Notes under the pieces: model-generated
Databases searched by the model: none
What the model was told of the DNA's origin: nothing
The model's input: only the letters and a program-made list of their open reading frames with translations
Made by a program: the position numbers and the translations under genes
Shown here: positions 45,092-55,041 of the stretch, piece by piece
Numbering within the stretch: position 1 is the first letter of the stretch
Layout of the letters: the number at the start of each line of letters is the position of its first letter
Source of the DNA: Megascapheus bottae
Lineage: Eukaryota; Chordata; Mammalia; Rodentia; Geomyidae
Length of the DNA: 64,000 bases
Assembly: GCA_024803745.1 (NCBI GenBank)
Contig: JANJXV010000006.1
Location: forward strand, 46,221,001-46,285,000
Direction: 5' to 3'

Positions 45092-45130
45092 ATCTTGGAC
45101 CCACACAATTGTGTACACAAGGAAGTAGCT

Positions 45131-45232
45131 CTTATCATGATAACTTTAAATGTCAATCAGTTCTTATCATGATGACTTTAAGCAATGTCAATCGCTTCTT
45201 ATCAAGATGACTTTGGGCAATGTTAATCGCTT
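45131..45232 (+). repeat. Three-copy 32-35 bp direct repeat in LTR U3
   Basis: Units 45131-45162, 45163-45197 and 45198-45232, each beginning cttatca and containing gactt and ggcaatg/aatgtcaatc. Arrangement resembles enhancer repeats of retroviral U3 regions. Confidence 0.88.
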
Positions 45233-45338
45233 CTCATTTATCCTGTTTGTGACTTGATTACTATTTTGTATGAATGTAGCCTCTGGCAGTTCCCTAGTTT
45301 TAAGAAGAGTATTTAAGGTCGGAACTTGAAATAAACCA

Positions 45339-45767
45339 GGCTATAGTCTTAGGCGGCAGTCTTAGGCTATAGTCTTAGGCTATAGTCTTAGGCGGCAGTC
45401 TTAGGCTATAGTCTTAGGCGGCAGTCTTAGGCGGCAGTCTTAAGCTATAGTCTTAGGCTGCAGTCTTAGGCTGCAGTCTTAGGCTGCAGTCTTAGGCTAT
45501 AGTCTTAGGCGGCAGTCTTAGGCTATAGTCTTAGGCGGCAGTCTTAGGCTATAGTCTTAGGCAGCAGTCTTAGGCAGCAGTCTTAGGCTATAGTCTTAGG
45601 CTATAGTCTTAGGCGGCAGTCTTAGGCGGCAGTCTTAGGCGGCAGTCTTAAGCTATAGTCTTAGGCGGCAGTCTTAGGCGGCAGTCTTAGGCTATAGTCT
45701 TAGGCTGCAGTCTTAGGCTGCAGTCTTAGGCTGCAGTCTTAGGCTATAGTCTTAGGTGGCAGTCTTG
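45339..45767 (+). repeat. 13-bp minisatellite, 33 units, in LTR U5
   Basis: Unit ggcNNNagtctta. All 33 units have length 13 with no indel; units differ mostly at three bases: tat, ggc, tgc or agc. The order by type (A=tat, B=ggc, C=tgc, D=agc) is ABAABABBACCCABABADDAABBBABBACCCAB. Degenerate units continue to about 45810. Confidence 0.97.
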
Positions 45768-45915
45768 AGCTCACAGCCTTCTTGGGCTGCTGACTTGGGC
45801 TGTAGTCCTCCCGAACCCCATCTGTTTGTCTCTCTTCTATCTTTTCCTAGTCCCTGCCCTCTATTTCAGGAATCCCAATCTGCGAACCCTGGTTTCCTGC
45901 CGGCTGGCTCCGGCA

Positions 45916-46016
45916 CATACCCAGAAAGGAAAGAAGCAGTGCTGTGGCTCCAGTGATAGAAAGTTCAAGGACAGTGCCCAAGCCCTTAGTTCAAGCGCCC
46001 AGGACTGAGAAAACAA
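45916..46016 (+). mobile_element. IDL-Geo SINE, 3' part (split by LTR)
   Basis: Continues the SINE: catacccagaaaggaaagaa, ctgtggctccagtgatagaa, and ggactgagaaaacaaac tail. Confidence 0.92.
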
Positions 46017-46037
46017 ACAAACAAAAAAATCCAACAA

Positions 46038-46115
46038 GGTCATGGGGACATAGTTCAGTGATAGAGCTTATCTATTATAAGAAGGGCTCTAGTTTTGCTT
46101 CTTAGAACGACAAAA
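46038..46115 (+). mobile_element. ID-like monomer
   Basis: gacatagttcagtgatagag, then ctctagttttgcttcttaga and an A-rich tail. Confidence 0.6.
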
Positions 46116-46143
46116 ACAAAAACAAAACAAAAAAAAAAAAAAC

Positions 46144-46372
46144 TGCTGAGCGTGGTGGCTCATGCCTGTTATCCTAGCTACTTAGCAGGCTGAAATCTGA
46201 GGATCACTGTTCAGAGCCAGCCCGGGCACTAAAGACTGTGAGAGTCTTATCTCCAATTAACCACTAGAAAAGTGGAAGTGGAGCTGTGGCTCAAGGGGTA
46301 TGGTAGCCTTGAGCTGAAGAGCTCAGGGACAATGCACGGGCCCAGGGTTCAAGCTTCATGATCGACAATTAA
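46144..46372 (+). mobile_element. B1-Geo SINE
   Basis: tgctgagcgtggtggctcat start; ctcaaggggtatggtagcct right half; A-tail followed by TA repeats. Confidence 0.88.
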
Positions 46373-47141
46373 AAAAAATATATATATGCAACTGTTCAAT
46401 AAAATGATTCTAGTCCTAGAAAGTTATTCTAGGGCAATAATTAAACCAAACAAATAAGGTACACAATTCTAGATCTTCATTATAATACTAATCCATTCCC
46501 CAAAAAACATAGTAGATGAAAATTATTAGAGTTATAATTAGGCAAATTTCATAAAGATGAGGAAAAAGTATGAAAACTATGATATATGAAAATATAAGCA
46601 GCCCCAAACTGAATTATAATGGGACTGTTCCTAATGTGTGTGCTTGACTGAGGGATAAAGGGAGATATCTCACGCTAGAACACATGCTTCATGTGCCCAA
46701 AGACCTGGGCTCACATACACACGCATACACACACACACACACTAAAACTGTAAACACAATCTGATTTGTTGAACTGAAATGTTGTTATACTTAAAATAAA
46801 ATTTAAAATAATTTAAAATATGAATCAGCTAGCATCAGATCCTAAGAAGTAAGGGTTCTAACAGGGAGGCATTAGGAGAAGTTGGCGGTTTCTGATTGGC
46901 AAAGTGTCTAGTAGTTAGCTGATGGTTCATGAATAGTTTCACTTAAATTGTGTTCTTATCAGTTATGACCATTCATTCACAGAGTTGAGGTTAGATGTGA
47001 CTCTATAGGAATTCTAGGCATCAGAACCATCCCAATATAATAACTCTCAATTAATTTTTAATATCTTGGCAATAAAAATGGGAACCTACCTTCAGAATAG
47101 AAATCATCTTGCCAAAATATTTCCAGAAATAATTTTCAAAT
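46373..47141. other. No gene recognised
   Basis: A/T-rich; a CA tract at 46721-46742 and possible ID scrap before it; otherwise unassigned. Confidence 0.5.
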
Positions 47142-47154
47142 ATGCCTAGGGTGG

Positions 47155-47353
47155 GGGCCAGGAGTTTGGCCTAGTGGTAGAGTGATTGCCTAGTGTGCAT
47201 AAAGACCCGGGTTTGATTCCTTGGTACCACATATATAGAAAGAAGCCAGAAGTGGTGCTTTGGCTCAAGTGGTAGAGTTCTAGCCTTGAGAAAGCCAAAG
47301 GACAGTGCTCAGGCCCTGAACTCAAGGCCCAGGACTGGCAAAAAAATATATAG
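47155..47353 (+). mobile_element. IDL-Geo SINE with target duplication
   Basis: atgcctagggtgg at 47142-47154 and 47354-47366 brackets the element. Confidence 0.93.
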
Positions 47354-47429
47354 ATGCCTAGGGTGGAATGTAGTAATGAAGATGAATGACTAATACATAA
47401 ATCAATACGATTAAGGCAAGGTAAAAAGC

Positions 47430-47658
47430 TGGATGCTGTGGCTCATGCCTTTAATCCTAGCTACTCAGGAGGCTAAGATCTGAGGATAGGGGTTTAAAGC
47501 CAGCCCAGGCACTAAAAAGTCTATGAGAATCTTATCTCCAAATAGCCAACAGAAAACTAAAGTGGCATTATGTCTCAAGGGGTAGGGCGATGGCCTTGAG
47601 CTGAAGAGCTCAGAGATAGTGTCCACGCCGAGTTCAAGCCCCATCACCAACCAAAAAA
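47430..47658 (+). mobile_element. B1-Geo SINE
   Basis: gctggatgctgtggctcatg start; ctcaaggggtagggcgatgg right half; A-tail. Confidence 0.87.
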
Positions 47659-47767
47659 AAAAGCAAGTTAAAACAAAATACATATAACAGTATTCCACTG
47701 ATATAAAACTTTAAATCATAGCACATAGCATATGCTGTTTGGTGTTTTAAACATGTGTACACAGACA

Positions 47768-47856
47768 GGCCAAGGCTAGAGATGTAGTTCAAGAATGGAG
47801 TGATTTCCTAGCATGCATGAGACTCTGGATTTGATCCCAAGGACTGAAAAAAATAA
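47768..47856 (+). mobile_element. ID-like monomer
   Basis: gctagagatgtagttcaaga, cctagcatgcatgagactct, gatttgatcccaaggactga. Confidence 0.7.
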
Positions 47857-48012
47857 AATAAGAGAAAAAATGAATAGAAGTATTTGTATGGGAATTATAA
47901 ACACTGTATTAATTACACCAGATTTTTCTGAGGCTAGGAAAATCAAGAAGAAATTTATTTCTTAATCTGGCTAGAGAATAGGATATTTTGCTCTTCATTT
48001 TGATGTGTATGT

Positions 48013-48076
48013 GTTCAGCTGGAACCAGGGTCTAGTATATGCTAGATAAGTGAGCTACATATTATCCCCATAGCAG
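48013..48076 (-). mobile_element. ID-like monomer, fragment
   Basis: gctggaaccagggtctagta and gtgagctacatattatcccc. The rest of 47857-48388 is unassigned. Confidence 0.55.
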
Positions 48077-48388
48077 CTCCTTTCAATTATATTCTACCGG
48101 TCAGTCTCAACACATGTGAGGAACTTACAAAAACCAGTGAGCATTTGGCCACAGGAAGAATCTTCAGTTTTATGACACCTGGTAATCTTACCTTGGATAC
48201 AATCCCACATACCCACAGTGTCTATGAGGAGAAAAGAAAAATATATATCTATATTTTGATGAACCATTTGCATTTTTGAATTTGTATTTTCTTTAACTTG
48301 CTTTTCTGCTTCTGTATACTTGCTTGCTATAATCTTGAGGAAGGTAACAGCAGTTCTCCTGACTAATCTACAACCACCCACTCGCCCT

Positions 48389-48903
48389 TGAGCCCTAGAC
48401 ACTCCGGGATCTGGAGCATGAGTTACCCTCTGGTAGGGAGTATACACATTCCAGACCCTCCACCTAGGCCTGGGGCTTCAAGGGCCATCTGGAACCTACA
48501 AGGTCAGACTAGGGCAAACTAGGGCAATCACAAGCCCATTACCATGGAGATAAAACTATCCTTCTAGAATCACCATAGGGGCTCTGTCCAATCAGTTCAA
48601 AGCACGACAGCCCGCTAGCTCACCAATGATTAGCCTCGGCCCCTTTCCCGATTTGTGTTGCGCCAATCATTGCTAGAAGTTTGGTATGAATTTTCCCGCG
48701 TGGTGTATCGATTCGTTACTAATGCTTACTGGGGCCTTCCCCCTACCAAAGAATGTACAAAAGGTGCTGTAATTTGGGGCTCGGGGCCTCTGGTCTGCAC
48801 TCGATTATCAGTGCGCAGAGACCCCTGCTCCATCTCATCAATAAACGACTTATTGCAGTTTGCATTGATCTCTGGCCTCTGGCGATCCTTCCGGGGGGCT
48901 TCA
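48389..48903 (+). mobile_element. Solo LTR, gammaretrovirus-like (ERV1)
   Basis: A CpG-containing block with three CCAAT boxes (48588, about 48624, about 48662), TATA-like tacaaaag at 48756, AATAAA at 48840-48845 and a U5-like end ggcgatccttccggggggct-TCA near 48903. This layout and U5 wording resemble type C retrovirus LTRs. The 5' limit (TGAGCCC at 48389, imperfectly inverse to GGGCTTCA) is a guess and no target duplication was found. No internal genes; small frames inside are shadows. Confidence 0.65.
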
Positions 48904-48996
48904 AGTTTCTGGGCATTATATCTACACAGCTCATCCTTTCCTATACTGCCCATCTCACCCCATTGATGTGCACACTTTGTTTAATAAGTCATTATT

Positions 48997-49130
48997 TTGT
49001 GCCAGTCCTGGAGTTTGAACTCAGGACCTGGGCATTATCCCTAAGGATTTTCAATCAAGGTTAGTATTCTATCACTTGAGCCAAGTAGATCTGTGGCTCA
49101 AGTGGTAGTGAGCCAAAAAGTCAAAGGGCC
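48997..49130. mobile_element. Inverted Geo fragments
   Basis: Reverse right half (gccagtcctggagtttgaac ... cacttgagcc) followed directly by a forward scrap (ctgtggctcaagtggtag). Confidence 0.65.
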
Positions 49131-49132
49131 AG

Positions 49133-49366
49133 CCAGGCATGGTGGCTCATGCCTGTAATCCTACCTACTCTGGAGGCTGAGATCTGAGGATCAAAGTTCA
49201 AAGCCAGCCTGGGCACAAAAGGATCTGAGACTCTTATCTCCAATTAACCTTTAGAAAATGGGGCTTGGCTCAAGAACAGAGTGGTAGCCTTGAGCTGAAT
49301 TGCTCAGGGACAGCGCCCAGGCAGAGTTCAAGCCCCATGACCTACAAAAAGGAAAAGGAAAAAGAA
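49133..49366 (+). mobile_element. B1-Geo SINE
   Basis: agccaggcatggtggctcat start; A/G-rich tail with GGAAAA units. Confidence 0.87.
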
Positions 49367-49375
49367 AAGATAAAG

Positions 49376-49835
49376 GGCCAAGCTCTGCAGGTTCCTAACT
49401 ATAATCCTATTCAGGAGGCTGAGATCTGAGAACAAAGGTTCAAAGCCAGCCTAGGCAGAAAAGCAGACCCTTATCTCCAATTAACCACTGAAAAGCCAGA
49501 AGTCGAGCTATGGCTCAAGTTGTAGACTACTAGCCTTGAGGCTGGGAATGTGGCTTAGTAGAAGAGTGCTTGCCTTGCCGAGCATGCTTGAAGCTCTGGG
49601 TTTGATGCCTCAGTACCACATAAACAGAAAAGGCTAGAAGTGGCGCTGAGAAGTGTGGGAGAGTGCTAGCTGTCCTTGAGCAAAAGAAGCTCAGGGGCAG
49701 TGCCTCAGCCCTGAATTCAAGCCCTAGAACTAGCAAAAACAAAACAAAACGAACAAACAAAAATAAACAAAAAAAAAAACATCAAAAAATCCTCAGGGAC
49801 AGTCTCTAGGTTCAAGCTTTAAGATTAGTGCATGT

Positions 49836-49840
<5 letters not shown>
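49376..49840 (+). mobile_element. B1-Geo SINE split by an IDL-Geo insertion
   Basis: Outer parts 49376-49536 and about 49788-49840 (cctcagggacagtctctagg ... ttcaagctttaag) are one element. The insertion fell in its right half after tagccttgag. Confidence 0.75.
49537..49745 (+). mobile_element. IDL-Geo SINE nested in B1-Geo
   Basis: ggctgggaatgtggcttagt, B box gggtttgatgcc, ends in ACAAA repeats. Confidence 0.82.

Positions 49841-49885
<45 letters not shown>
49841..49885 (+). repeat. (CA)n microsatellite
   Basis: About 45 bp at the end of the split B1-Geo element. Confidence 0.95.
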
Positions 49886-50697
49886 ACGTGGGCAGGCACA
49901 TGCAGGCATACATACATAAAGCTCTCAAACACAAATATCTAAAAGATACAACCCAGGCCTGAGTTCAAGCCGAAGGACTGGGACCAAAAGAAAGAGATAG
50001 AGAGACCCAGATGGAGATAAAGAGAGAATGATTATAAGTAAATTACTGAAGTGGCCTTTAATACTGACATATACATTTAGTGATTCAAAAATATAAGAAT
50101 ATATCTTGGAGTCTCTACTTCACTCATTAAATTTGATAATTCTATAGCTTGGCCAGCACAGTTCTCTGTGGGCTCTCTCCTATCCAGAGCACACATAACT
50201 TGGCATGTGCATTATGCAGGAGTAGAAATCCAGCCCAAATACATCAGCGCAACAGTGCTGTTTATATGGTCATGCCAGCAACAGCACAACTGAAAATGAC
50301 ACCCCCACAGTATTGTTTTCCCCTCCCAGTGAATTTCCTTGTACACTTGAACTTCCTCCTCCTCTGGGCCTGAAGGAAAGAAGAGAGAGAAACAGATCAG
50401 TTACATCCACACAAGGCAGGCTTGTCAGATTTCCACTGTGCTAGGACAGCAGGTCCAGTGGCTGAATCACCTGCAGGCCAACAAGGAAGCTAATCAACTG
50501 CCAACTGAATCAGTCTGCTCTGAGCAGAAGCCAAATGAAGCTGCAGGAGTCAAGTCTTGCCTCAGGTTAGCAGAAAGGAGCCCCGCAGTTGCCCACTTAC
50601 CCGCCACCCACCAGCTCTCTCCTGTTCCACTGGCTAAATCTGTTTACCATGAATTTCTGTCTTTGTCCTTACTCTTCTCTAAATTTCCTTCAAAAAT
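49886..50697. other. No gene recognised
   Basis: Begins with a Geo 3' scrap (caggcctgagttcaagccga, about 49950). Frames of 74 and 92 codons (50149, 50438) lack support. Confidence 0.5.
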
Positions 50698-50895
50698 CAG
50701 TGGTTTACACCTATAATCCTAGTGACAGAAGGCTGAGATCTGAGGACCAACGTTTGAAGTCATCAAGGCAGACAAATCTGCAGACTCATACCTGCAATTA
50801 TCCAGCAAAATGCCAGAAGTGGAGATGTGGTTCAAGTGGTAGAGTACCAGCTATGAGTAGAGAACATAAGATCATGAGTTCAACCCTCAGTACAT

Positions 50896-50931
<36 letters not shown>
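50698..50931 (+). mobile_element. B1-Geo SINE ending in (CA)n
   Basis: cctataatcctagtgacaga; ggttcaagtggtagagtacc; then about 35 bp of CA. Confidence 0.8.
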
Positions 50932-50935
<4 letters not shown>

Positions 50936-50997
50936 TCTGAGAGGATCTCTGAGAAGGAAATGAAGTAATTTTTTTGTTGGTAGGTAGTTGGTTTGGT

Positions 50998-51080
50998 CTG
51001 GGAATTTAGAGACAAGGTCTTACTCTGTAGTCCAAGCTGACACCTGATCCTCTTGTCTAATGCTGGGATTACATCTGTAC
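50998..51080 (-). mobile_element. B1 monomer fragment
   Basis: gagacaaggtcttactctgt and aatgctgggattacatctgt. Confidence 0.72.
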
Positions 51081-51603
51081 TTTGAAATTATTGTAGCAGA
51101 AAAGAACAATGAACTAAATAAAATATAGGAATAACTAGGAAAGAGCCAAATTAACAAAACAGCTGGTATGGACTTAACTGTTTCCATAGTAACTTAAAAT
51201 GACGTGCTCTTAGGGAGAATAGAAATGCACGCTTAGGCAGACAAACCAGTAGCTCACTATCCACTGCTTGTTGTTTTAAGTTGTCCTTAATGGAACTGTT
51301 AGAATAGCCAAGATGTCCTTTGATGGTGACACATGTGTATGAAGGTACTTAGAAATTCACTGACTCATTAACATATATTGATATGTTGGTTTAATGTATT
51401 AAAAATAGAAAATAATCTGTGTATGTATATATGCACCTAGGAGTCTCTACATGACTCATAAAATTAGAGAACCCTATAGTTCAGCAGAGAGTTATCAGTC
51501 CTATTTTAATTCTTAGGATTACCAAGAAAGGAAAGCAATGTATAATAAAAATCACATTGCATAAATTCATTTCTACTAACCTATTATTATTTGTGTTTAT
51601 GTA
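51081..51603. other. No gene recognised
   Basis: Unassigned A/T-rich sequence. Confidence 0.5.
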
Positions 51604-51684
51604 TTTTTGTGGTGCAATGGACTGAAACCAGGGCCTTACACATATTAGACAAACATTGTACTGCTAAACTATATCCCCAGCCCT
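51604..51684 (-). mobile_element. ID-like monomer
   Basis: gtggtgcaatggactgaaac, gacaaacattgtactgctaa, ctatatccccagccc. The following 51685-52104 are unassigned. Confidence 0.72.
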
Positions 51685-52104
51685 CAAGATTCTGAAATAG
51701 GAATATGTCAACAAAATATTCTGGCCAGAAAGAACTACCATGTATCTTGTTAGAAACAGTAACTTCCTTACTCAGAAAATTTAATTTTTGTACCTGAGCT
51801 GTTCTATGAGGTCTTTGTCTGAAGAAATTCATTTACAAAGGTTCAGAGAAAAAAATCTGCCAATTTTATCTAGAGCAGAGGGACAGTGATGAACTCTGAG
51901 ACATTGCAGCTGATGTTAACATGTAAACACATGTGGGCAGAAGCAGAAAGGTTAAGGAATCCTACCATTGTTGTTATGGCTGACAGATTATTTTTTTTTC
52001 CCCACAGCCAATCATTCTAGCATCAGAATCTAAGTTTAGATAATTAAACTCTGTTCCAAAAACTGTTTTGATAATATTAATTATATTAGTGAAGAAATTC
52101 AGAA

Positions 52105-52200
52105 AAGGACAGAAGTAGTGCTATGGCTCAAGTGGTAGAGTGCCAGCCTTGAGGAAAAGAGCTTAGGGACAGTAGTGCCCAGGCCTAGAGTTCAAACTCC
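52105..52200 (+). mobile_element. Geo right-half fragment
   Basis: gaagtagtgctatggctcaa to ggcctagagttcaaactcc, without any left half. Confidence 0.72.
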
Positions 52201-52309
52201 ATATATATTCAATCTTCCAAAGAAAGTCTAGCCATGAAGACCAAAGAAGACAAACTCCTACTCCACAAAGGAAGGAGAAGAAAGCATTTGGCTACTGTAA
52301 TAACAATGT

Positions 52310-52580
52310 GCCAGACATTGGTGACTCATGCCTTAATCCAGCTACTCAGCAAGCTGTGATCTGAGGATCACAGTTTAAAGCCAGATCAGTCTAGGAGACT
52401 CTTTTCCAAGAAGAGCCGTATTTCAAAGTGATAGAGCTCTAGCCTTGAGCAAAAGAGCTCAGGGACCGTGCCCAGCATTTTTTAAAAGACTTTCCTAGGC
52501 TCCTGCCTGGGTTAGCTTCCAACCTCAATCCTCAATCTTAGTCTCTTGAGTATTTAGAATTACAAACTCCCAGCACACTG
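52310..52580. mobile_element. B1-Geo SINE (+) abutting reverse B1-Geo fragment
   Basis: Forward copy 52310-52478 ends gggaccgtgcccagc. From about 52490 a reverse left half runs (ctcctgcctgggttagcttc ... gaattacaaactcccagcac). Confidence 0.68.
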
Positions 52581-52599
52581 TGATACTGTAAAAGAATTA

Positions 52600-52655
52600 T
52601 TTTTAATTCTTATTATAAGGGTGATGTATGAAGAGGTTACAGTTATATATGTCAG
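52600..52655 (-). mobile_element. L1 3' UTR scrap
   Basis: aattcttattataagggtga and gaggttacagttatatatgt match the 3'-most L1 sequence seen in reverse at 11207. Similar scraps occur near 12090 and 34700. Confidence 0.5.
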
Positions 52656-52678
52656 ATAAAGACACTATGGTATTTTTT

Positions 52679-52919
52679 TTTGATAGGTCATGGGGCTTGA
52701 ACTTGGCCTGGGTACTGTCCTTCAGCTCTTCAGCTCAAGGTACCACCATACCCTTGAGCCAAGCCCCATTTCTTGTTTTTTTTTTTTTTCTTTTTCTAGT
52801 GGTTAATTGGAGATAGGAGTCTCAGGTTCTTTTGTGCCTGGGCTGGCTTTGAACCTTGATCCTCAGATCTCAGCCTCCTGAGTAGCTAGGATTACAGGCT
52901 TGAGCCATTGTGCTCGGTT
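52679..52919 (-). mobile_element. B1-Geo SINE with target duplication
   Basis: cactatggtatttttt at 52663-52678 and 52920-52935 brackets it exactly. Confidence 0.93.
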
Positions 52920-52935
52920 CACTATGGTATTTTTT

Positions 52936-53564
52936 AAAGAAAATAAAAAACCATCCTAATGACTTAGGCTTACTGGTAACTCTGGAACTGCAAAACAAGC
53001 AAGGTTATCTAACAAGAATGTGCCTCAAACTCATTAGTCATACACACAAGCATCAAGCAAGAAGGAAAGCAAAGACTTTTATGTAGCTTGATGTCATCAG
53101 AAACAAAGACCAGTTAGACAAGTTTCCAGTTGGAAATAAAAATAAATGTAAAAAAAATAAGGTAGAGATTGATATTATATGGAGAAGGTAGAGATTGTCA
53201 ACAAAGAGAAGTGGATAATTCTTTATCTCACATGAATTAAAAACTCATTGTTCACTTAAGACAGATTAAAACACAAAAATTAATCAAGTAAATTAAAGCA
53301 ACACATAATTTAGATATCTAAATAGATTAGATTAAAAACATGACAAGAGCTTTTACATGTGAGTTTGCTATCAAGATATAACACAATTCAGAGACATTAT
53401 CTCATTAATTTCACACCCCTATGTAGAATAAGTGGAAGGAAATAAAGCTGAAAGCCACCTCACCCAATTCTAAAATTGCTAACCTAAGTGCTTCATTGGA
53501 TTAAAGCTGAAACAGCCTTTGGGTGGATTGCAGATGTTTAAAAAAATGGATATAGAGATTCCCT
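52936..53564. other. No gene recognised
   Basis: A/T-rich, no SINE. Confidence 0.5.
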
Positions 53565-53643
53565 TCTTGAATACTTGTTTGTTAAACAACATTTGAAATA
53601 TGATGTAAAAATCAATGTTAATACATTTTTAATTAAAAAATGG
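53565..53643 (+). repeat. Recurring retroposon 3'-tail module (copy 3)
   Basis: ttcttgaatacttgtttgtt, aaacaacatttgaaatatga, tgtaaaaatcaatgttaata, A-rich end. The first part also occurs at 17294-17325. Confidence 0.72.
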
Positions 53644-53877
53644 AAAAGAAGAAGAGTTCTAGATGAGTGGAGAAAAAGTCTATCAGTTTTCTCTAGACTA
53701 GAGGGACACTTTTTCTCCATACATTCTAGAACATTGCTTTCTAAGCTGTGGATCACATATCTTTGGTAAACAGTCTTCCCTCAACGAACTTGGACGTATT
53801 TCTCTATAATCATAGTGTATCTTTCTTTTAGCCACAGGTGTGTTAATAGTAAAAATGATGTTCTAATAGTCTACATA

Positions 53878-54062
53878 TAATTCTACCTACTCAGGAGGCT
53901 GTGATTTGAGGTTCTTGGTTCAAGGCCAGACCAGACACAAAAATCCATGGGGGCTTGAACTCAGGCCTTGGGTGCTGTCCCTGAGCTTTTTTGCTCACCA
54001 CTTCTGGTTTTCTGGTGGTTAGTTGGAGATAAGAGTTTCACGGACTTTTGCAGCTGGGCCCC
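53878..54062. mobile_element. Head-to-head B1-Geo fragments
   Basis: Forward left half 53878-53945 (ctacctactcaggaggctgt) meets a reverse right half 53948-54062 (ggggcttgaactcaggcctt ... gttagttggagataagagtt). Confidence 0.7.
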
Positions 54063-54186
54063 ACTAAACTTACCTTTTTAAAATCATCATTATAATCACC
54101 ATACATAATTAAAATTCAAGCACCCTTATCTCCACATCTAACCAAATGATCACCTCTGTCATTTCTGTAACAAAATTCTAGAGATA

Positions 54187-54383
54187 GGGGGCCGGGAGTT
54201 TGGCCTAGTGGTGGAGTACTTGCCTAGCATGCACGAAGACCCGGGTTCGATTCCTCGGTACCCCACATACATAGCAAAAAGCCGGAAGTGGTGCTAAGTC
54301 TCAATGGTAGAGTGCTAGCCTTGAGAAAGTCCAAGGACAGTGCTCAAGTCCTGAGCCCAAGCCCAGGACTGGCCCCCCCAAAA
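54187..54383 (+). mobile_element. IDL-Geo SINE with target duplication
   Basis: aaaattctagagata at 54172-54186 and 54384-54398. B box gggttcgattcc is consensus. The tail has a C-run before the As. Confidence 0.93.
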
Positions 54384-54624
54384 AAAATTCTAGAGATATC
54401 ATTACACTTACTTTTCACAAATACTTCTTTTTCAGGCAATAGACCAAAACCTAAGGATAGTGCTAAGAACAAGTTCTATCCTGATCCTTATCCTTAGAGT
54501 GGTAGAGCTGGGATAGTGCATCTTTAGCTAAGATGGACAGGATACAGTTAGAAATAATTCTGAATTATCATAATTCTAAAGCTGGGAAAGACCTACAGAA
54601 GTATCCCTGATATAGACATCCCTA

Positions 54625-54835
54625 TTTATTTATTTATTTATTTAGGCAGTCCTGGGCTTAACCTCAGGGCCTGAGCACTGTCCTTGAACCTTCTCAAGGC
54701 TAGAGCTCTACCACTTGAGCCATAGCATCACTTCTGGCTTTTTGTTTTCTATGTATGTGGTACCATTGAATCAAACCCAGATCTTCGTGCATGCTAGGCA
54801 AGCACTCGACCACTAGGCCAAACTCCTGCCCCACT
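54625..54835 (-). mobile_element. IDL-Geo SINE with (ATTT)n tail
   Basis: Five TATT/ATTT units then gcagtcctgggcttaacctc; 5' end gcaagcactcgaccactagg. Confidence 0.9.
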
Positions 54836-54847
54836 ATTTATTTATTT

Positions 54848-55041
54848 TCATTTATTTTTTTGCCCTAAATTCAAGGTCTGGGTACTATCCTTGGATACAT
54901 TTTGCTAGAGGCTGGTGCTCTGCCATTTGAGCCACAGCGCCACTTCTGGCTTTTTCTGTGTATGTGGTACTGAGGAATTGAACCCAGGGCTTTGTTATGC
55001 TATGTGAGCACTTTTCCACTAGGCAATGCTCCCAGCCCCAA
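54848..55041 (-). mobile_element. IDL-Geo SINE, second in tandem
   Basis: tttttttgccctaaattcaa start; 5' end cacttttccactaggcaatg. Confidence 0.83.

Larger units (their letters stand above)
45046..45915 (+). mobile_element. Solo LTR, class II (ERVK-like), 870 bp
   Basis: Starts TGTTGAGG and ends CCGGCA, the TG...CA termini of a retroviral LTR. Exactly flanked by the 6-bp duplication CATACC (45040-45045 and 45916-45921); 6 bp is usual for class II elements. The host SINE resumes after the second copy, which proves the boundaries. Putative U3 holds direct repeats, a TATA-like tatttaa at 45310 and AATAAA at 45330-45335. If transcription starts about 30 bp after the TATA box, R would be very short and the minisatellite at 45339 would lie in U5. 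No internal retroviral genes are present, consistent with LTR-LTR recombination. Confidence 0.9.

Noticed and set aside
45339..45767. Possible CRISPR-like array
   Set aside because: Units are contiguous 13-mers with no unique spacers, in a mammalian LTR; it is a minisatellite.
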